From Paenibacillus tritici (GTDB lineage Bacteria > Bacillota > Bacilli > Paenibacillales > Paenibacillaceae), in assembly GCF_013204885.1 (NCBI RefSeq), contig NZ_JABMKX010000009.1, positions 62,001 to 126,000 of the forward strand: a DNA stretch of 64,000 nucleotides. The letters run 5' to 3'. Numbering within the stretch: position 1 is the stretch's first letter; the number at the start of each line of letters is the position of its first letter. Below, piece after piece: positions 8,968 to 17,415 of this stretch. The position numbers and the translations under genes were made by a program. A model generated the notes under the pieces. That model was not told the DNA's origin. It was given only the letters and a program-made list of their open reading frames with translations, and searched no databases.

Positions 8968-9591
8968 CTATTTTTTGAAGATGCCTAGCGGTGCGCCGAC
9001 CGGCAGGAAGGTGCGTCCGAAATGGGCATTAAGTACTGCTGCGCCGCAGCCGTAGAGCGATACAATTCCGATAGCCATCTCCGAGACGGCGGCCAGCTTG
9101 TGGAAGAATTCCGCAGCGACGCCGAAGGCATCCATGGAGAGGCCGAGGAACAGGAAGTCAATGAGAATGAAGATGATCAGCAGTACACGGTTCGCCTCAA
9201 CGGCACCGAGCGTCATGAAGAGGGTGAACACAAGATATCCTGCAAAAACAAATCCGAGCTGCTTGGGATCAACGCCCTCTGCCAGCGCTGCGCCGAAGAC
9301 ACCGAGCTTGATCAGCCAACTTGCCCCCATGCCGAACCAGAAGAATGCATAGGCGCCAAAGGCAGTCATGCCGAAGGTGTTGTTGTGCTTGGCATCCTGG
9401 ATGGATGCGAACAACTGGGCGAAGGCACCGAGGAAGATTGCCCAAGGAATACAGTAGCTGAGACCTGTTGTGATTTCCAGCTTTTGTGAAGAAGCGACCA
9501 GGGTAACAATAGCGAGTCCGAACAAGCCGATGGCGCTGGGGTCGGCGGTGACGATTTTGACGGACTGAGTGGTGTGCGGTTGCGCTGACAT
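8968..9591 (-). CDS. satP: Acetate uptake transporter, GPR1/FUN34/YaaH (SatP) family
   Basis: 207 residues with six hydrophobic helices, the usual size of the family. The N-terminal motif reads ADPSAIGLFGLA, corresponding to the family signature NPAPLGL. Later conserved blocks are FGAYAFFWFGMGASW and the Gly-rich helices. Members move acetate or succinate as anion or acid across the cytoplasmic membrane. ATG at 9591 has GGAGG at 9603-9607; an upstream TTG at 9609 falls inside that site and is rejected. It has its own terminator, and a strong hairpin lies 40 bp upstream. Confidence 0.88.
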   Translation of the reverse strand: MSAQPHTTQSVKIVTADPSAIGLFGLAIVTLVASSQKLEITTGLSYCIPWAIFLGAFAQLFASIQDAKHNNTFGMTAFGAYAFFWFGMGASWLIKLGVFGAALAEGVDPKQLGFVFAGYLVFTLFMTLGAVEANRVLLIIFILIDFLFLGLSMDAFGVAAEFFHKLAAVSEMAIGIVSLYGCGAAVLNAHFGRTFLPVGAPLGIFKK

Positions 9592-9631
9592 AACAAGGAA
9601 AGCCTCCAATTTTCATAAGTGTTCGCATAGG

Positions 9632-9660
9632 ATAACAGCACCCTAAGCGGGTGCTGTTAT
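9632..9660. repeat. Perfect hairpin upstream of the transporter gene
   Basis: ATAACAGCACCC and GGGTGCTGTTAT form a perfect 12-bp stem around TAAGC. Neither side has a T tract. It lies between the end of the CHASE4-like GGDEF-EAL gene (9713) and the start of the transporter (9591), so it may be a terminator without a U run, an mRNA-stabilising hairpin or an operator. Confidence 0.5.
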
Positions 9661-9712
9661 CAGCTTGCCTATCATATCATAACGCCAGTAGCTTGCCTAT
9701 ATTAAGAAGTGG

Positions 9713-12082
9713 TCATTTGTGTCCGGTATAATAATGTTCCTGCTCCAGAAAAGAATACAGCGCCCTGGCCTGAAGCGGCCTGCTGATATAGTACCCCTGA
9801 AGCTCGTCACTGCCCAGTGCGCGCAGCCTGTCGAATTGCTCCTTATGCTCAATGCCTTCCGAAACTACACGCAGTCCCAGATTATGACTCAGCTCAATAA
9901 TGGCCTTCACCAGCACATCTCCTTGAGCGTCCTGTAACATTTCAGATACGAAGGAGCGGTCAATCTTGATCACATCAACGGGGAAGCGGCGCAGGTAACT
10001 TAAGGAAGAGAACCCGGTGCCGAAATCATCCAGCGAGATCCGGAATCCGCTCGCTCTGAGATGCTGCAGCGACAGGAAGATATTGTCCCCGGAGACGAGG
10101 ACACTCTCGGTGATCTCCAGCTCCAGACTGGAGGCAGGCAGATCATATTCCTGCAGGAGCTCCAGCAGCAGCTCCAGCAGGCCCGGCTGCATCAGCTGCA
10201 GTGCGGAGATATTCACTGCGGCTGTAAGCTCCAGCCCCCGGCTGCGGAACTCTCGCATATCGGAGCAGACCTGGCGCAGCACCCAGCTCCCGATCCCGAC
10301 AATGGAGCCGCTGCTCTCTGCCAGCGGAATGAATTCGGCCGGTGAGATATTTCCATAGCTTGGACTATTCCAGCGCAGCAGGGCCTCCACTTTGGATACC
10401 TGCAATGGGCCTGCGCTGAGAATCGGCTGGTAGTGCAGCTCGAACTCGTTCCCGGCGGCAGCGGAGAGAAGCTGCTGGGCCAGCACCTTCTTACGCCGGA
10501 TGCCTGCTTCCAGATCCTCTGAATACTGGAAGATGTTGTTGCGGCCGGTCTCTTTGACATGGAACATGGCCAGGTCCGCCTGTTTGACCAGATAATCAGC
10601 ATCTTCACCGTTCTGCGGGTAAATGCTGATGCCGATACTGGCTGTATTATATAGAAGATGCCCCTTGATATGATGCGGCATGGAGAGGGCCTCCTGAATC
10701 CGTGAGAGCTGCAGGGCGATGCTGTCGGCACCCGGAACATCATAGAGCAGAATGGTGAATTCATCCCCGCCGAGCCGGGAGACCACATCATGCGTACCGA
10801 CAACCTGTGTCAGCCGGAAGGCGGTCTCCTTCAGGATAGCATCGCCGAAATCGTGGCCCAGGGTATCGTTGACCGTTTTGAAATGGTCCAGGTCAATGAA
10901 GACCAGCACAATCTGCCGGTCACTTCCCTTAACGGCGGCAATCGCTTCATTCAGCTTGTCAAAAAAGAGCGAGCGGTTGGGCAGCCGGGTCAGCGGGTCG
11001 AGCATGGATTGCTGCCGCAGCTCATCGTGGGTCTGCTCCAGCGAGTCAATCATCCGGTTGAATTCCACCTCCACCTCGCTGAATTCATCCTGCCCGGAGC
11101 TTGGAATCCGGATCGACAGATCCTTGCTGCTGCCGATCGCGCGGATATTGCGCACGAGAGATGACATTCTTCTCAGAATGAACCGGTTGACGAAGAGCAT
11201 ACATGCAGTCAGCAGCAGCAGCATGGAGATGAAATAGAACAGACGGAAGGTGGCAAGCGACTTCAATCCGCTGTTGTAGAGCTGGCGGGGCTCCTTCAGG
11301 GACAGGATCATTCCCGGATCGTCAAACAAATCATTTAACACGGTGTGAATCGACATCTCCCCGCCCGAGGGGGGGCTAGTCCAGATCTGCTTGCCTCCGC
11401 TGCCTTCCAGCAGGGGCGAAGGAATGCGTGACATGTCCATACTGGACAGGCTATCCTCCCAGATCTGTGTCACTTCGTGATGCAGCATCCGTCCGGCAAG
11501 CGCGGTTCCAATGACCGGCTTGTCTGTACTGCTGTTAAGTATGGGTGTAAGTGTAATCAGCATAGGCCCCTCATCCAGATTGACGAAGCCGCTTGTGCTC
11601 TCTTCGGCGGTCTTGGGGGCAGGCAGACGGCTATTGATCAGCTTGATGAGCGTTAGCTGCTCCTGGGTTAACGGGGTAACCTTAGCTGATGGGAGATCGT
11701 AGGAACCGCCATATCGCGGCTGGCCGTTCAGATCAAGCAGGGCAATCATATCGAAATGATCCATAGGATAAGTAGCCGGGTCAAGGCTGCTGCGGATGAA
11801 GGCAGGCTCCGTGCTACCGGAACGGGCAGAGCCGGGAGCCGCAGCAGACTCCATGAACCGGTAGGTCTCATCCCGGACGGTATAATTCAGCAGTCCGGTT
11901 GTCATGTCCTGCAGCTCTCTATGATAAGAAGCCACAGCTTTGTTCAGGTTGCGCTGCAGCTGCGCCTCATCCAGCTTCTCGAAGCGGTTCAGCAGAATCA
12001 CGTGAAGCAGCAGGTAGGTAGCGCTAATTCCGAGCGTGGCAACCAAACTAATGAAGATAATTATTTTTTTGCGGAGTTTCAT
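9713..12082 (-). CDS. CHASE4-like/HAMP GGDEF-EAL protein
   Basis: 789 residues: a membrane helix (7-28), a large extracellular domain (30-275) of CHASE4 character (NYTVRDETYRFME, HFDMIALLDLNG), a second helix (about 280-300), HAMP (about 300-355), GGDEF with RLGGDEF (about 436), and EAL with VEALLRW (about 564), EITESVL, DDFGTGFSSLSYL and VIKIDRSF. Both catalytic motifs are intact, so bifunctional c-di-GMP metabolism is possible. ATG at 12082 follows AAAGGGGAT. The gene diverges from the Fur-box operon, so the 170-bp spacer between them holds two promoters. Confidence 0.9.
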   Translation of the reverse strand: MKLRKKIIIFISLVATLGISATYLLLHVILLNRFEKLDEAQLQRNLNKAVASYHRELQDMTTGLLNYTVRDETYRFMESAAAPGSARSGSTEPAFIRSSLDPATYPMDHFDMIALLDLNGQPRYGGSYDLPSAKVTPLTQEQLTLIKLINSRLPAPKTAEESTSGFVNLDEGPMLITLTPILNSSTDKPVIGTALAGRMLHHEVTQIWEDSLSSMDMSRIPSPLLEGSGGKQIWTSPPSGGEMSIHTVLNDLFDDPGMILSLKEPRQLYNSGLKSLATFRLFYFISMLLLLTACMLFVNRFILRRMSSLVRNIRAIGSSKDLSIRIPSSGQDEFSEVEVEFNRMIDSLEQTHDELRQQSMLDPLTRLPNRSLFFDKLNEAIAAVKGSDRQIVLVFIDLDHFKTVNDTLGHDFGDAILKETAFRLTQVVGTHDVVSRLGGDEFTILLYDVPGADSIALQLSRIQEALSMPHHIKGHLLYNTASIGISIYPQNGEDADYLVKQADLAMFHVKETGRNNIFQYSEDLEAGIRRKKVLAQQLLSAAAGNEFELHYQPILSAGPLQVSKVEALLRWNSPSYGNISPAEFIPLAESSGSIVGIGSWVLRQVCSDMREFRSRGLELTAAVNISALQLMQPGLLELLLELLQEYDLPASSLELEITESVLVSGDNIFLSLQHLRASGFRISLDDFGTGFSSLSYLRRFPVDVIKIDRSFVSEMLQDAQGDVLVKAIIELSHNLGLRVVSEGIEHKEQFDRLRALGSDELQGYYISRPLQARALYSFLEQEHYYTGHK

Positions 12083-12196
12083 CTGATCCCCTTTAACATT
12101 TCAGACTTAATAGGAAATAAGTACCATCTATAATAGTGTACCACGATTAGGGAATATTTTGCAGCGTAAATCTGCCCAAAGTGTCGAATTTTGATG

Positions 12197-12224
12197 TATA
12201 ATAATTTAATGATAATCATTATCA
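12197..12224 (+). promoter_or_regulatory. Fur box with adjacent -10 element
   Basis: TGATAATCATTATCA at 12210-12224 is a perfect match to the 7-1-7 Fur consensus known from Bacillus. A TATAAT lies just upstream at 12197-12202; no good -35 is visible. This placement would let iron-loaded Fur block initiation of the prenyltransferase operon that starts 30 bp downstream. The GGDEF-EAL gene on the other strand begins 128 bp away and could also be affected. Confidence 0.8.
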
Positions 12225-12253
12225 AATAATAATAAAAGGAGAACTTCCTTGGC

Positions 12254-13174
12254 ATGATGGAGAAGTGGACACTATTTAAGAAAGCCTCACGGTTTGGAGT
12301 CATCCCTGTTATGCTCATACCGGTGATCTTGGGAACGGCCGGGGCCTATGTATGGCAGGGAGTATTCCATCCGTTTTTATTTGTTATAACCTTCGTTGGA
12401 GCGGCTGCGGCCCATCTATTCTCCAATATGGTGAATGATCTGTGGGATTACCGCAACGGAACCGATACGGAGGCGCATAATACACCTGGGGCAATCTCAA
12501 CGAACTCCGGGTTTCTGTCCGGAGGCGTTATGCGTGAATCCCTGTTTGCCCTGCTGACCTGGGGGCTGCTGGCTCTTGCGGTCTGCTGCGGCGTGCTGCT
12601 CAGCCTGTACAGCGGATGGGAGATTCTCTGGTTTGTGGCCGGAGGGGCGCTGATCGCCTACTTCTATGTCGCTCCGCCGCTTCAGTTCGGATACCGCGGG
12701 AAAGGCTACAGCGAGCTTGCGATCTTCCTGGCCTTCGGGCTAATGCCTGTCCTGGGCGCGTATTTCGTTCAGACGGGGGAGTTCAGCCTGAAGCCCGTGC
12801 TGCTGTCGCTGCCCATCGGCCTTTTGACGACACTGCTGCTGTTCAACCATCACTTCCTGCACTGGAGAGCCGATCAGCAGGCGGGCAAGCGCACGCTGGT
12901 GGTGGTGTGGGGCGAACGCAGAGCGCTGATCTTCTCGCGGGTGCTGCTCTACCTCTCTTATGCCTCACTTATTGTCTGTGTGCTGCTTGATGTATTGCCG
13001 GTGTATGCGCTGCTCGCGTTGCTTACGGCAATTGCCCCGGTACAGGTCTACCGCAGCCTTCAGCCGCAGAATGCTTCGGCAGCTTACCTGCCGCTGATGG
13101 GTGCCTCACAGCGCGCATCGGTGCGATGCGGGATGATCATGGCTGTGGCCCTGCTGATTCAAGGACTCATCTAA
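12254..13174 (+). CDS. UbiA-family prenyltransferase (first of two)
   Basis: 306 residues with about eight or nine membrane helices. The first Asp-rich motif is NDLWDYRNGTD (about 62-72), matching the UbiA NDxxDxxxD pattern. The second region reads HWRADQQAGKRTL, with the D and GKxTL of MenA-like enzymes but a His-rich start (NHHFLH) where NxxRD is usual. Such enzymes transfer an isoprenoid chain to an aromatic acceptor in the membrane. Its acceptor is unknown. Expression is probably derepressed under iron limitation, given the Fur box. Its TAA overlaps the ATG of the next gene. An ATG three bases downstream (12257) is an equally possible start. Confidence 0.85.
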   Translation: MMEKWTLFKKASRFGVIPVMLIPVILGTAGAYVWQGVFHPFLFVITFVGAAAAHLFSNMVNDLWDYRNGTDTEAHNTPGAISTNSGFLSGGVMRESLFALLTWGLLALAVCCGVLLSLYSGWEILWFVAGGALIAYFYVAPPLQFGYRGKGYSELAIFLAFGLMPVLGAYFVQTGEFSLKPVLLSLPIGLLTTLLLFNHHFLHWRADQQAGKRTLVVVWGERRALIFSRVLLYLSYASLIVCVLLDVLPVYALLALLTAIAPVQVYRSLQPQNASAAYLPLMGASQRASVRCGMIMAVALLIQGLI

Positions 13175-13959
13175 TGGCAAGACAGAAATCTACTACATTA
13201 CAGAAAGCGGGAGAATTCATGGATACAGAGGGCAAACAAATGGTGATCGGGGATTATCATACGATTCTGAACGAAGGCAAGGTCTGGCAAACCGGCGGCT
13301 TCAAGCTGCCGGACGGCTCCTTCTGGGCCTATCGTGAGCCGGAGGCGGTAGTGATTGTACGCAATGATTATCTGTATGTGCGTGCTCAGCTCAGCCGCCG
13401 GAATGACCATGTGCAGATTCTGGATAATGCCAAGCATATGTATTATTCAGCCCAGCCTGTGGACATACCGGAGGAAGGCGAGATCAGTTTCGAGCTGCAG
13501 ATCCGCGCCCGTACGCAGGGCACTGCTCCGGGTGATCTGTATGACGGTTATGTCTCGCTGAACCTGCTGGATTTCACTACGGGTGCAGCGCTTGATTTCT
13601 TCGCCGGCAACGACAAATACGCCAGCGTATACGGAATTCTCCCCTTCCCCGGCGTAACCGTACCGGAGACCGGCGGCACTAAGTACTTCTGTATTTTCAA
13701 GGAAGATACCGGCTTCAAGCCGCGCGAATTCAATACTTACCGGATTACCTACCACCGGGGCAACAATGAAGCGGTGTTCTATGTGAACGGCCAGGAGGTG
13801 CGGCGCGAGCAGAATGTGCCTATTAAGTTCAACAGCTTCACCATCGCACTGGGCATCATGACTGAGAAGGATCTGACCCCCGAGGGCAGTGTATCGGCGC
13901 ATGGCCAGACGGTCATCGCTGAATGGTCGCCGGTAACGATTACCACCTCTGCACAGTAA
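13174..13959 (+). CDS. Beta-sandwich (concanavalin-like) protein of unknown function
   Basis: 261 residues with no signal peptide and no membrane segment, so it appears cytoplasmic. Composition and strand pattern resemble a LamG/concanavalin jelly-roll, notably the C-terminal block FNTYRITYHRGNNEAVFYVNG followed by QEVRR and a final strand pair (FTIALGIMT...TVIAEWSPVTI). I cannot name the family. ATG at 13174 overlaps the previous stop as TAATG, with AAGGA ten bases upstream, suggesting coupling. A second ATG at 13219 with GGGAGA is the alternative start. It lies between two membrane prenyltransferases and may bind the isoprenoid or aromatic substrate; that is speculation. Confidence 0.75.
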   Translation: MARQKSTTLQKAGEFMDTEGKQMVIGDYHTILNEGKVWQTGGFKLPDGSFWAYREPEAVVIVRNDYLYVRAQLSRRNDHVQILDNAKHMYYSAQPVDIPEEGEISFELQIRARTQGTAPGDLYDGYVSLNLLDFTTGAALDFFAGNDKYASVYGILPFPGVTVPETGGTKYFCIFKEDTGFKPREFNTYRITYHRGNNEAVFYVNGQEVRREQNVPIKFNSFTIALGIMTEKDLTPEGSVSAHGQTVIAEWSPVTITTSAQ

Positions 13960-13985
13960 CGCGCCCATATGACTGAGAAGGATGA

Positions 13986-14942
13986 ATGACCGTGAATCCA
14001 AGAACGTTCTTCAAGTTTGTCGAGCTGCCGACGAAGGTGGCAAGTATGCTCCCGCTGCTGCTGGGGACACTGTATGCCTTGTACCGGTTCGAGGACTTCT
14101 ATATTCTGCGCTTCGCGCTGATGCTGGTGTCGCTGCTAAGCTTTGATATGGCGACAACGGCGATCAACAACTATTATGATTTCAAAAAAGCGTCCAAAAC
14201 CCATGGCTACGGGTATGAGACCCATAATCCGATTGTCCGTTACAAGCTGAAGGAGGGCACGGTGGTGGCGGTGATCGTCATCCTCCTCGGGCTTGCGGCA
14301 GGCGGGGGGATTGCCCTGGTGTTCCAGACCGGACTGCTGGTGTTCCTGCTCGGCGGACTGTCCTTCCTTATCGGTATCCTCTATTCCTTCGGGCCGATTC
14401 CCATCTCGCGGATGCCGCTGGGGGAGCTGTTCTCCGGGCTGTTCATGGGGTTCGTCATTATCTTCATCTCGGCCTATATTCACTCCGACCAGACGGTGGT
14501 CACTCTGCTGCTTCAGGGAGAATGGATCAGCCTGCATATTAATTTCGTTGAGGTGCTGTACCTGTTCTGGTTCTCGGTACCGGCTATCCTCGGCATTGCC
14601 GGGATCATGCTCGCGAACAATATCTGCGACATTGAAGATGATATAGACAACCGCCGGTATACACTGCCGGTGTATATCGGACGGGAGAATGCGCTGCTGC
14701 TGTGGAGGCTGCTCTATTATGTCTCTTTTGCGGATATGATCGTGCTGGTCCTGCTGGGGGTGCATCCGGTCCTGGTCCTTCTGCTCCTGCTGACACTGAT
14801 TCCGCTCCGCCGCAACATCGCACGCTTCCATGAGGAGCAGCATAAAGGGACGACCTTCATTCTGTCCGTCAAGAATTTCATCCTGATGAGCGTGGCAAGA
14901 ATCATTGTGCTGGGTATAGCTGTTATATGGATCTCCATATAG
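13986..14942 (+). CDS. MenA-like UbiA prenyltransferase (second of two)
   Basis: 318 residues and about nine membrane helices. First motif: NNYYDFKKA (about 60-68). Second: LANNICDIEDDIDNRRYTLPV (about 210-230), the usual N-x-x-D-x-x-x-D position of 1,4-dihydroxy-2-naphthoate prenyltransferases. Blocks such as YSFGPIPISRMPLGELFSG are characteristic of the Firmicutes MenA branch, which includes the demethylmenaquinone enzymes of extracellular electron transfer loci. AAGG lies five bases before the ATG, 27 bp after the previous gene. Most likely it prenylates a naphthoate for a quinone; whether it is the main MenA of the cell or an iron-limitation paralog cannot be decided from this window. Confidence 0.85.
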   Translation: MTVNPRTFFKFVELPTKVASMLPLLLGTLYALYRFEDFYILRFALMLVSLLSFDMATTAINNYYDFKKASKTHGYGYETHNPIVRYKLKEGTVVAVIVILLGLAAGGGIALVFQTGLLVFLLGGLSFLIGILYSFGPIPISRMPLGELFSGLFMGFVIIFISAYIHSDQTVVTLLLQGEWISLHINFVEVLYLFWFSVPAILGIAGIMLANNICDIEDDIDNRRYTLPVYIGRENALLLWRLLYYVSFADMIVLVLLGVHPVLVLLLLLTLIPLRRNIARFHEEQHKGTTFILSVKNFILMSVARIIVLGIAVIWISI

Positions 14943-15026
14943 CCCGCTTAGAGAGATGCCCGATTCTATGGTATGGTGTTCATAGGGTATACGCGGAAGA
15001 ATTAACAGGAAGGAAGGTGTATCGCT

Positions 15027-16022
15027 ATGACACAGAAGCTTCGCTGGGGAATTATGGGCTGCGCCCAGATTGCCACAGGGTCGGTGATGCCGGCTATTCA
15101 GGAGTCAGAGACCGGAGTGATTCACGCGGTGGCCAGCCGCGGGCTTACGAAGAGCAGCGCTGTAGCCGCCGAGTTCGGTATTGAGCGGGCATACGGCAGC
15201 TACGAGGAGCTGCTTGCCGACCCGGAGGTGGATGCCGTCTATATTCCGCTGCCGAATCATCTGCACTGCGAGTGGGTGATCCGCGCGGCGGAAGCAGGCA
15301 AGCATATCTTATGCGAGAAGCCGATTGCACTGAACAGCCGCGAGGCTGTGGAGATGGTTGAGGCTTGCCGGAAGGCGGGAGTTCACCTGGCGGAGGCATA
15401 CATGTACCGCCATCATCCGCGGATTAACGAGCTGCAGGAGATTATAGCAAGCGGGGAGATTGGCGAATTGCGTTCGATCCGCGGTACGTTCACCTACAAC
15501 GATGCTGAGGATACGACCAATATCCGCTTCAACGCCGCCTGGGGAGGCGGCTCGCTCTATGATGTCGGCTGCTACCCGCTCACAGCCGCACGGCTGCTGT
15601 TCGGTGCAGAGCCGGAGGCAGTCACCGTGCAGGCGCTGTTCTCGCCGGAGCATGACAACGTCGATATGATGGCCTCCGGCCTGGTGGAGTTCCCCGGCGG
15701 CAAGAGCCTGATCTTCGACTGCGGCATGTGGGCATACAACCGCCAGCTGCTGGAGGTGCTTGGCACAGAGGGACGGATTGAGGTTCCGATGCCGTTCAAT
15801 GCCAGATTCGACGATGCGGAGTTCTTCGTGTACGGCGGGGAAGAGCCCCGGCGCGTGGAGGCCTTCGGAGCCAATCCTTACGTGCAGCAAGCCGACCATT
15901 TCGCTACTGCGGTCTTCAGCGGCAAGCCCTGGATTGCCGCTGAAGACCCGGTGCTGAATATGCGATTGATTGAGAGCTGTCTGGAATCGGCCCGCAAGCG
16001 TCAACGAATCAGCTTCGTGTAA
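15027..16022 (+). CDS. Gfo/Idh/MocA-family oxidoreductase (first)
   Basis: 331 residues. N-terminal Rossmann fold with GIMGCAQIATGSVMPAI, the dinucleotide-binding turn. The family lysine is in CEKPIAL (about 95) and the C-terminal alpha/beta domain starts with GTFTYNDAEDTTNIRF. GGGSLYDVGCYPL is the conserved block after the active-site region. Such enzymes oxidise or reduce sugars, inositols or related polyols with NAD(P); the substrate cannot be told. A strong purine-rich site (AGGAAGGAAGG) precedes the ATG. It is followed by a probable terminator. Confidence 0.88.
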   Translation: MTQKLRWGIMGCAQIATGSVMPAIQESETGVIHAVASRGLTKSSAVAAEFGIERAYGSYEELLADPEVDAVYIPLPNHLHCEWVIRAAEAGKHILCEKPIALNSREAVEMVEACRKAGVHLAEAYMYRHHPRINELQEIIASGEIGELRSIRGTFTYNDAEDTTNIRFNAAWGGGSLYDVGCYPLTAARLLFGAEPEAVTVQALFSPEHDNVDMMASGLVEFPGGKSLIFDCGMWAYNRQLLEVLGTEGRIEVPMPFNARFDDAEFFVYGGEEPRRVEAFGANPYVQQADHFATAVFSGKPWIAAEDPVLNMRLIESCLESARKRQRISFV

Positions 16023-16101
16023 TTTCATATCTGCTCTCCGCCCGTCATTACGAGGCGGAGATTAACAGAGTGGACAACCGAGATTAATAGAAAGAACAAC
16101 T

Positions 16102-16145
16102 GAGCCTCCCATTTTGCCCTTTACCGGCAGCTGGGAGGCTCTTGT
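16102..16145 (+). terminator. Probable terminator after the oxidoreductase
   Basis: GAGCCTCCCA and TGGGAGGCTC form a perfect 10-bp stem around a 20-base loop, followed by TTGTGG, a weak T tract. Confidence 0.55.
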
Positions 16146-16299
16146 GGTCCCTATATTCCCCTCATCCGCTCAACTCCTTAACTCCTCAATTTTGCACTTC
16201 ATAAAACACATGTTCTTGAACGGCGGTGATTCATCTTCTGATGCCTCTATCTGCCCATTGGATAAGCCGGGATGCCTCCGTGAACGCTAGCAGTTGGCT

Positions 16300-16492
16300 A
16301 GCAGTTGGATTTTGTCCACTTGCTGGTGAACAAATGGTCTCTACTGCAACAGCAGATGGAATAACAGCACTTAAATACTCACAATTCACCCAAAAAGGCA
16401 TGAACCCACAGCAGTAGATGCTGTTTTTCCACCTGCTTGCCTTTAATCATCAGAAATCAATAAATTAAGAGACATTATTCCACCTGCTTCCC
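16300..16492. repeat. Dispersed intergenic repeat of about 192 bp, copy A
   Basis: It begins AGCAGTTGGATTTTG and ends CCACCTGCTTCCC. Copy B at 61250-61441 aligns along its whole length, sharing blocks such as AGCAGTTGGATTTTG, TAACAGCACTTAA-like, TTCACCCA, GCTGTTTTTCCAC-like, CAGAAA and TAAATTAAG. It sits in a 590-bp gene-free gap before the ABC operon. Short inverted blocks (AACAGCA, TGCTGTT) suggest it could fold. No credible gene lies in it. Confidence 0.75.
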
Positions 16493-16614
16493 GAGACTGG
16501 GTGTCAGGCTGCAATAAATCACACGTATCAAGTGCTAAAATTTGCTAGAATAGGGTTATTGGTAATTTCTATTTCTGGAATAAAGAGTGAGCAAGGCCAA
16601 AGGAGGAGACAACA

Positions 16615-17415
16615 ATGGGCGTACCGGAAGAACCGGTCATTTCAATTGAAGGATTATGGATGAATTACATTGACAGAATGGTGCTGCGGGGGATTAATCT
16701 GGAGGTATACCGCGGACAGATTATCGGATACATCGGACCCAATGGTGCGGGCAAAAGCACTACCGTCAAGATCATGCTCGGGCTTGTGGAGGGGTACAAC
16801 GGGACCATACGTATTTTTGGCAGGGATATCGCGGACGGTGACACAGCCTACAAACGGAGAATCGGCTACGTGCCTGAGGTTGCGGAGCTGTATGACAGCC
16901 TGACGGCGCGGGAGTATCTGACCTTCATCGGGGAATTGTACGGGATGCAGCAGGCGGATGCTGATGCCAAGGCGCAGAAGCTGATGGGGCTGCTGAGCCT
17001 GGACAAGGCCTATGATATGCGGATTGCCTCCTATTCCAAAGGAATGAAGCAGAAGGTGCTGCTGATTGCCAGCATGCTGCATGACCCGGATATCCTGTTC
17101 CTGGATGAGCCGCTCAGCGGACTGGATGCCAATAGCGTCATGGTGGTCAAGGAGATCTTCGCCACACTTGCGGCAAGGGGCAAAACGATCTTTTATTCCT
17201 CGCATATTATGGATGTGGTGGAGAAGATCAGCAGCCGGATTATCCTGCTGGACGGGGGCGATATTGTTGCGGACGGAACCTTCTCACAGCTGCGGGAGAA
17301 GAGCCGGGAGGGCTCGCTGGAGGCCATTTTTAATCAGCTCACCGGGTTCGATCAGTACAGTGATATCGCCAGTGAATTCGTTGCCGTGATTGGCGGGGGG
17401 ACGGCGCATGAATGA
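16615..17415 (+). CDS. ABC transporter ATP-binding protein
   Basis: 266 residues of a single ATPase domain: Walker A GPNGAGKST (about 42), Q-loop region YVPEVAELYDSLTAREY, signature YSKGMKQK (a common exporter variant of LSGGQ), Walker B ILFLDEPLSGLD and the switch His in YSSHIMD. The layout is that of ABC-2 exporters. AAAGGAGGAG precedes the ATG. The downstream permease gene starts inside its last codons (8-bp overlap), so the two are translationally coupled. The cargo is unknown. Confidence 0.9.
   Translation: MGVPEEPVISIEGLWMNYIDRMVLRGINLEVYRGQIIGYIGPNGAGKSTTVKIMLGLVEGYNGTIRIFGRDIADGDTAYKRRIGYVPEVAELYDSLTAREYLTFIGELYGMQQADADAKAQKLMGLLSLDKAYDMRIASYSKGMKQKVLLIASMLHDPDILFLDEPLSGLDANSVMVVKEIFATLAARGKTIFYSSHIMDVVEKISSRIILLDGGDIVADGTFSQLREKSREGSLEAIFNQLTGFDQYSDIASEFVAVIGGGTAHE

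Noticed and set aside
8788-8988. 66-residue frame in the gap after the GGDEF-EAL gene
   Set aside because: It covers the terminator hairpin at 8881-8923 and has no ribosome-binding site.
16226-16417. 63-residue frame within the 192-bp repeat, copy A
   Set aside because: It is not conserved as a frame in copy B and has no ribosome-binding site.
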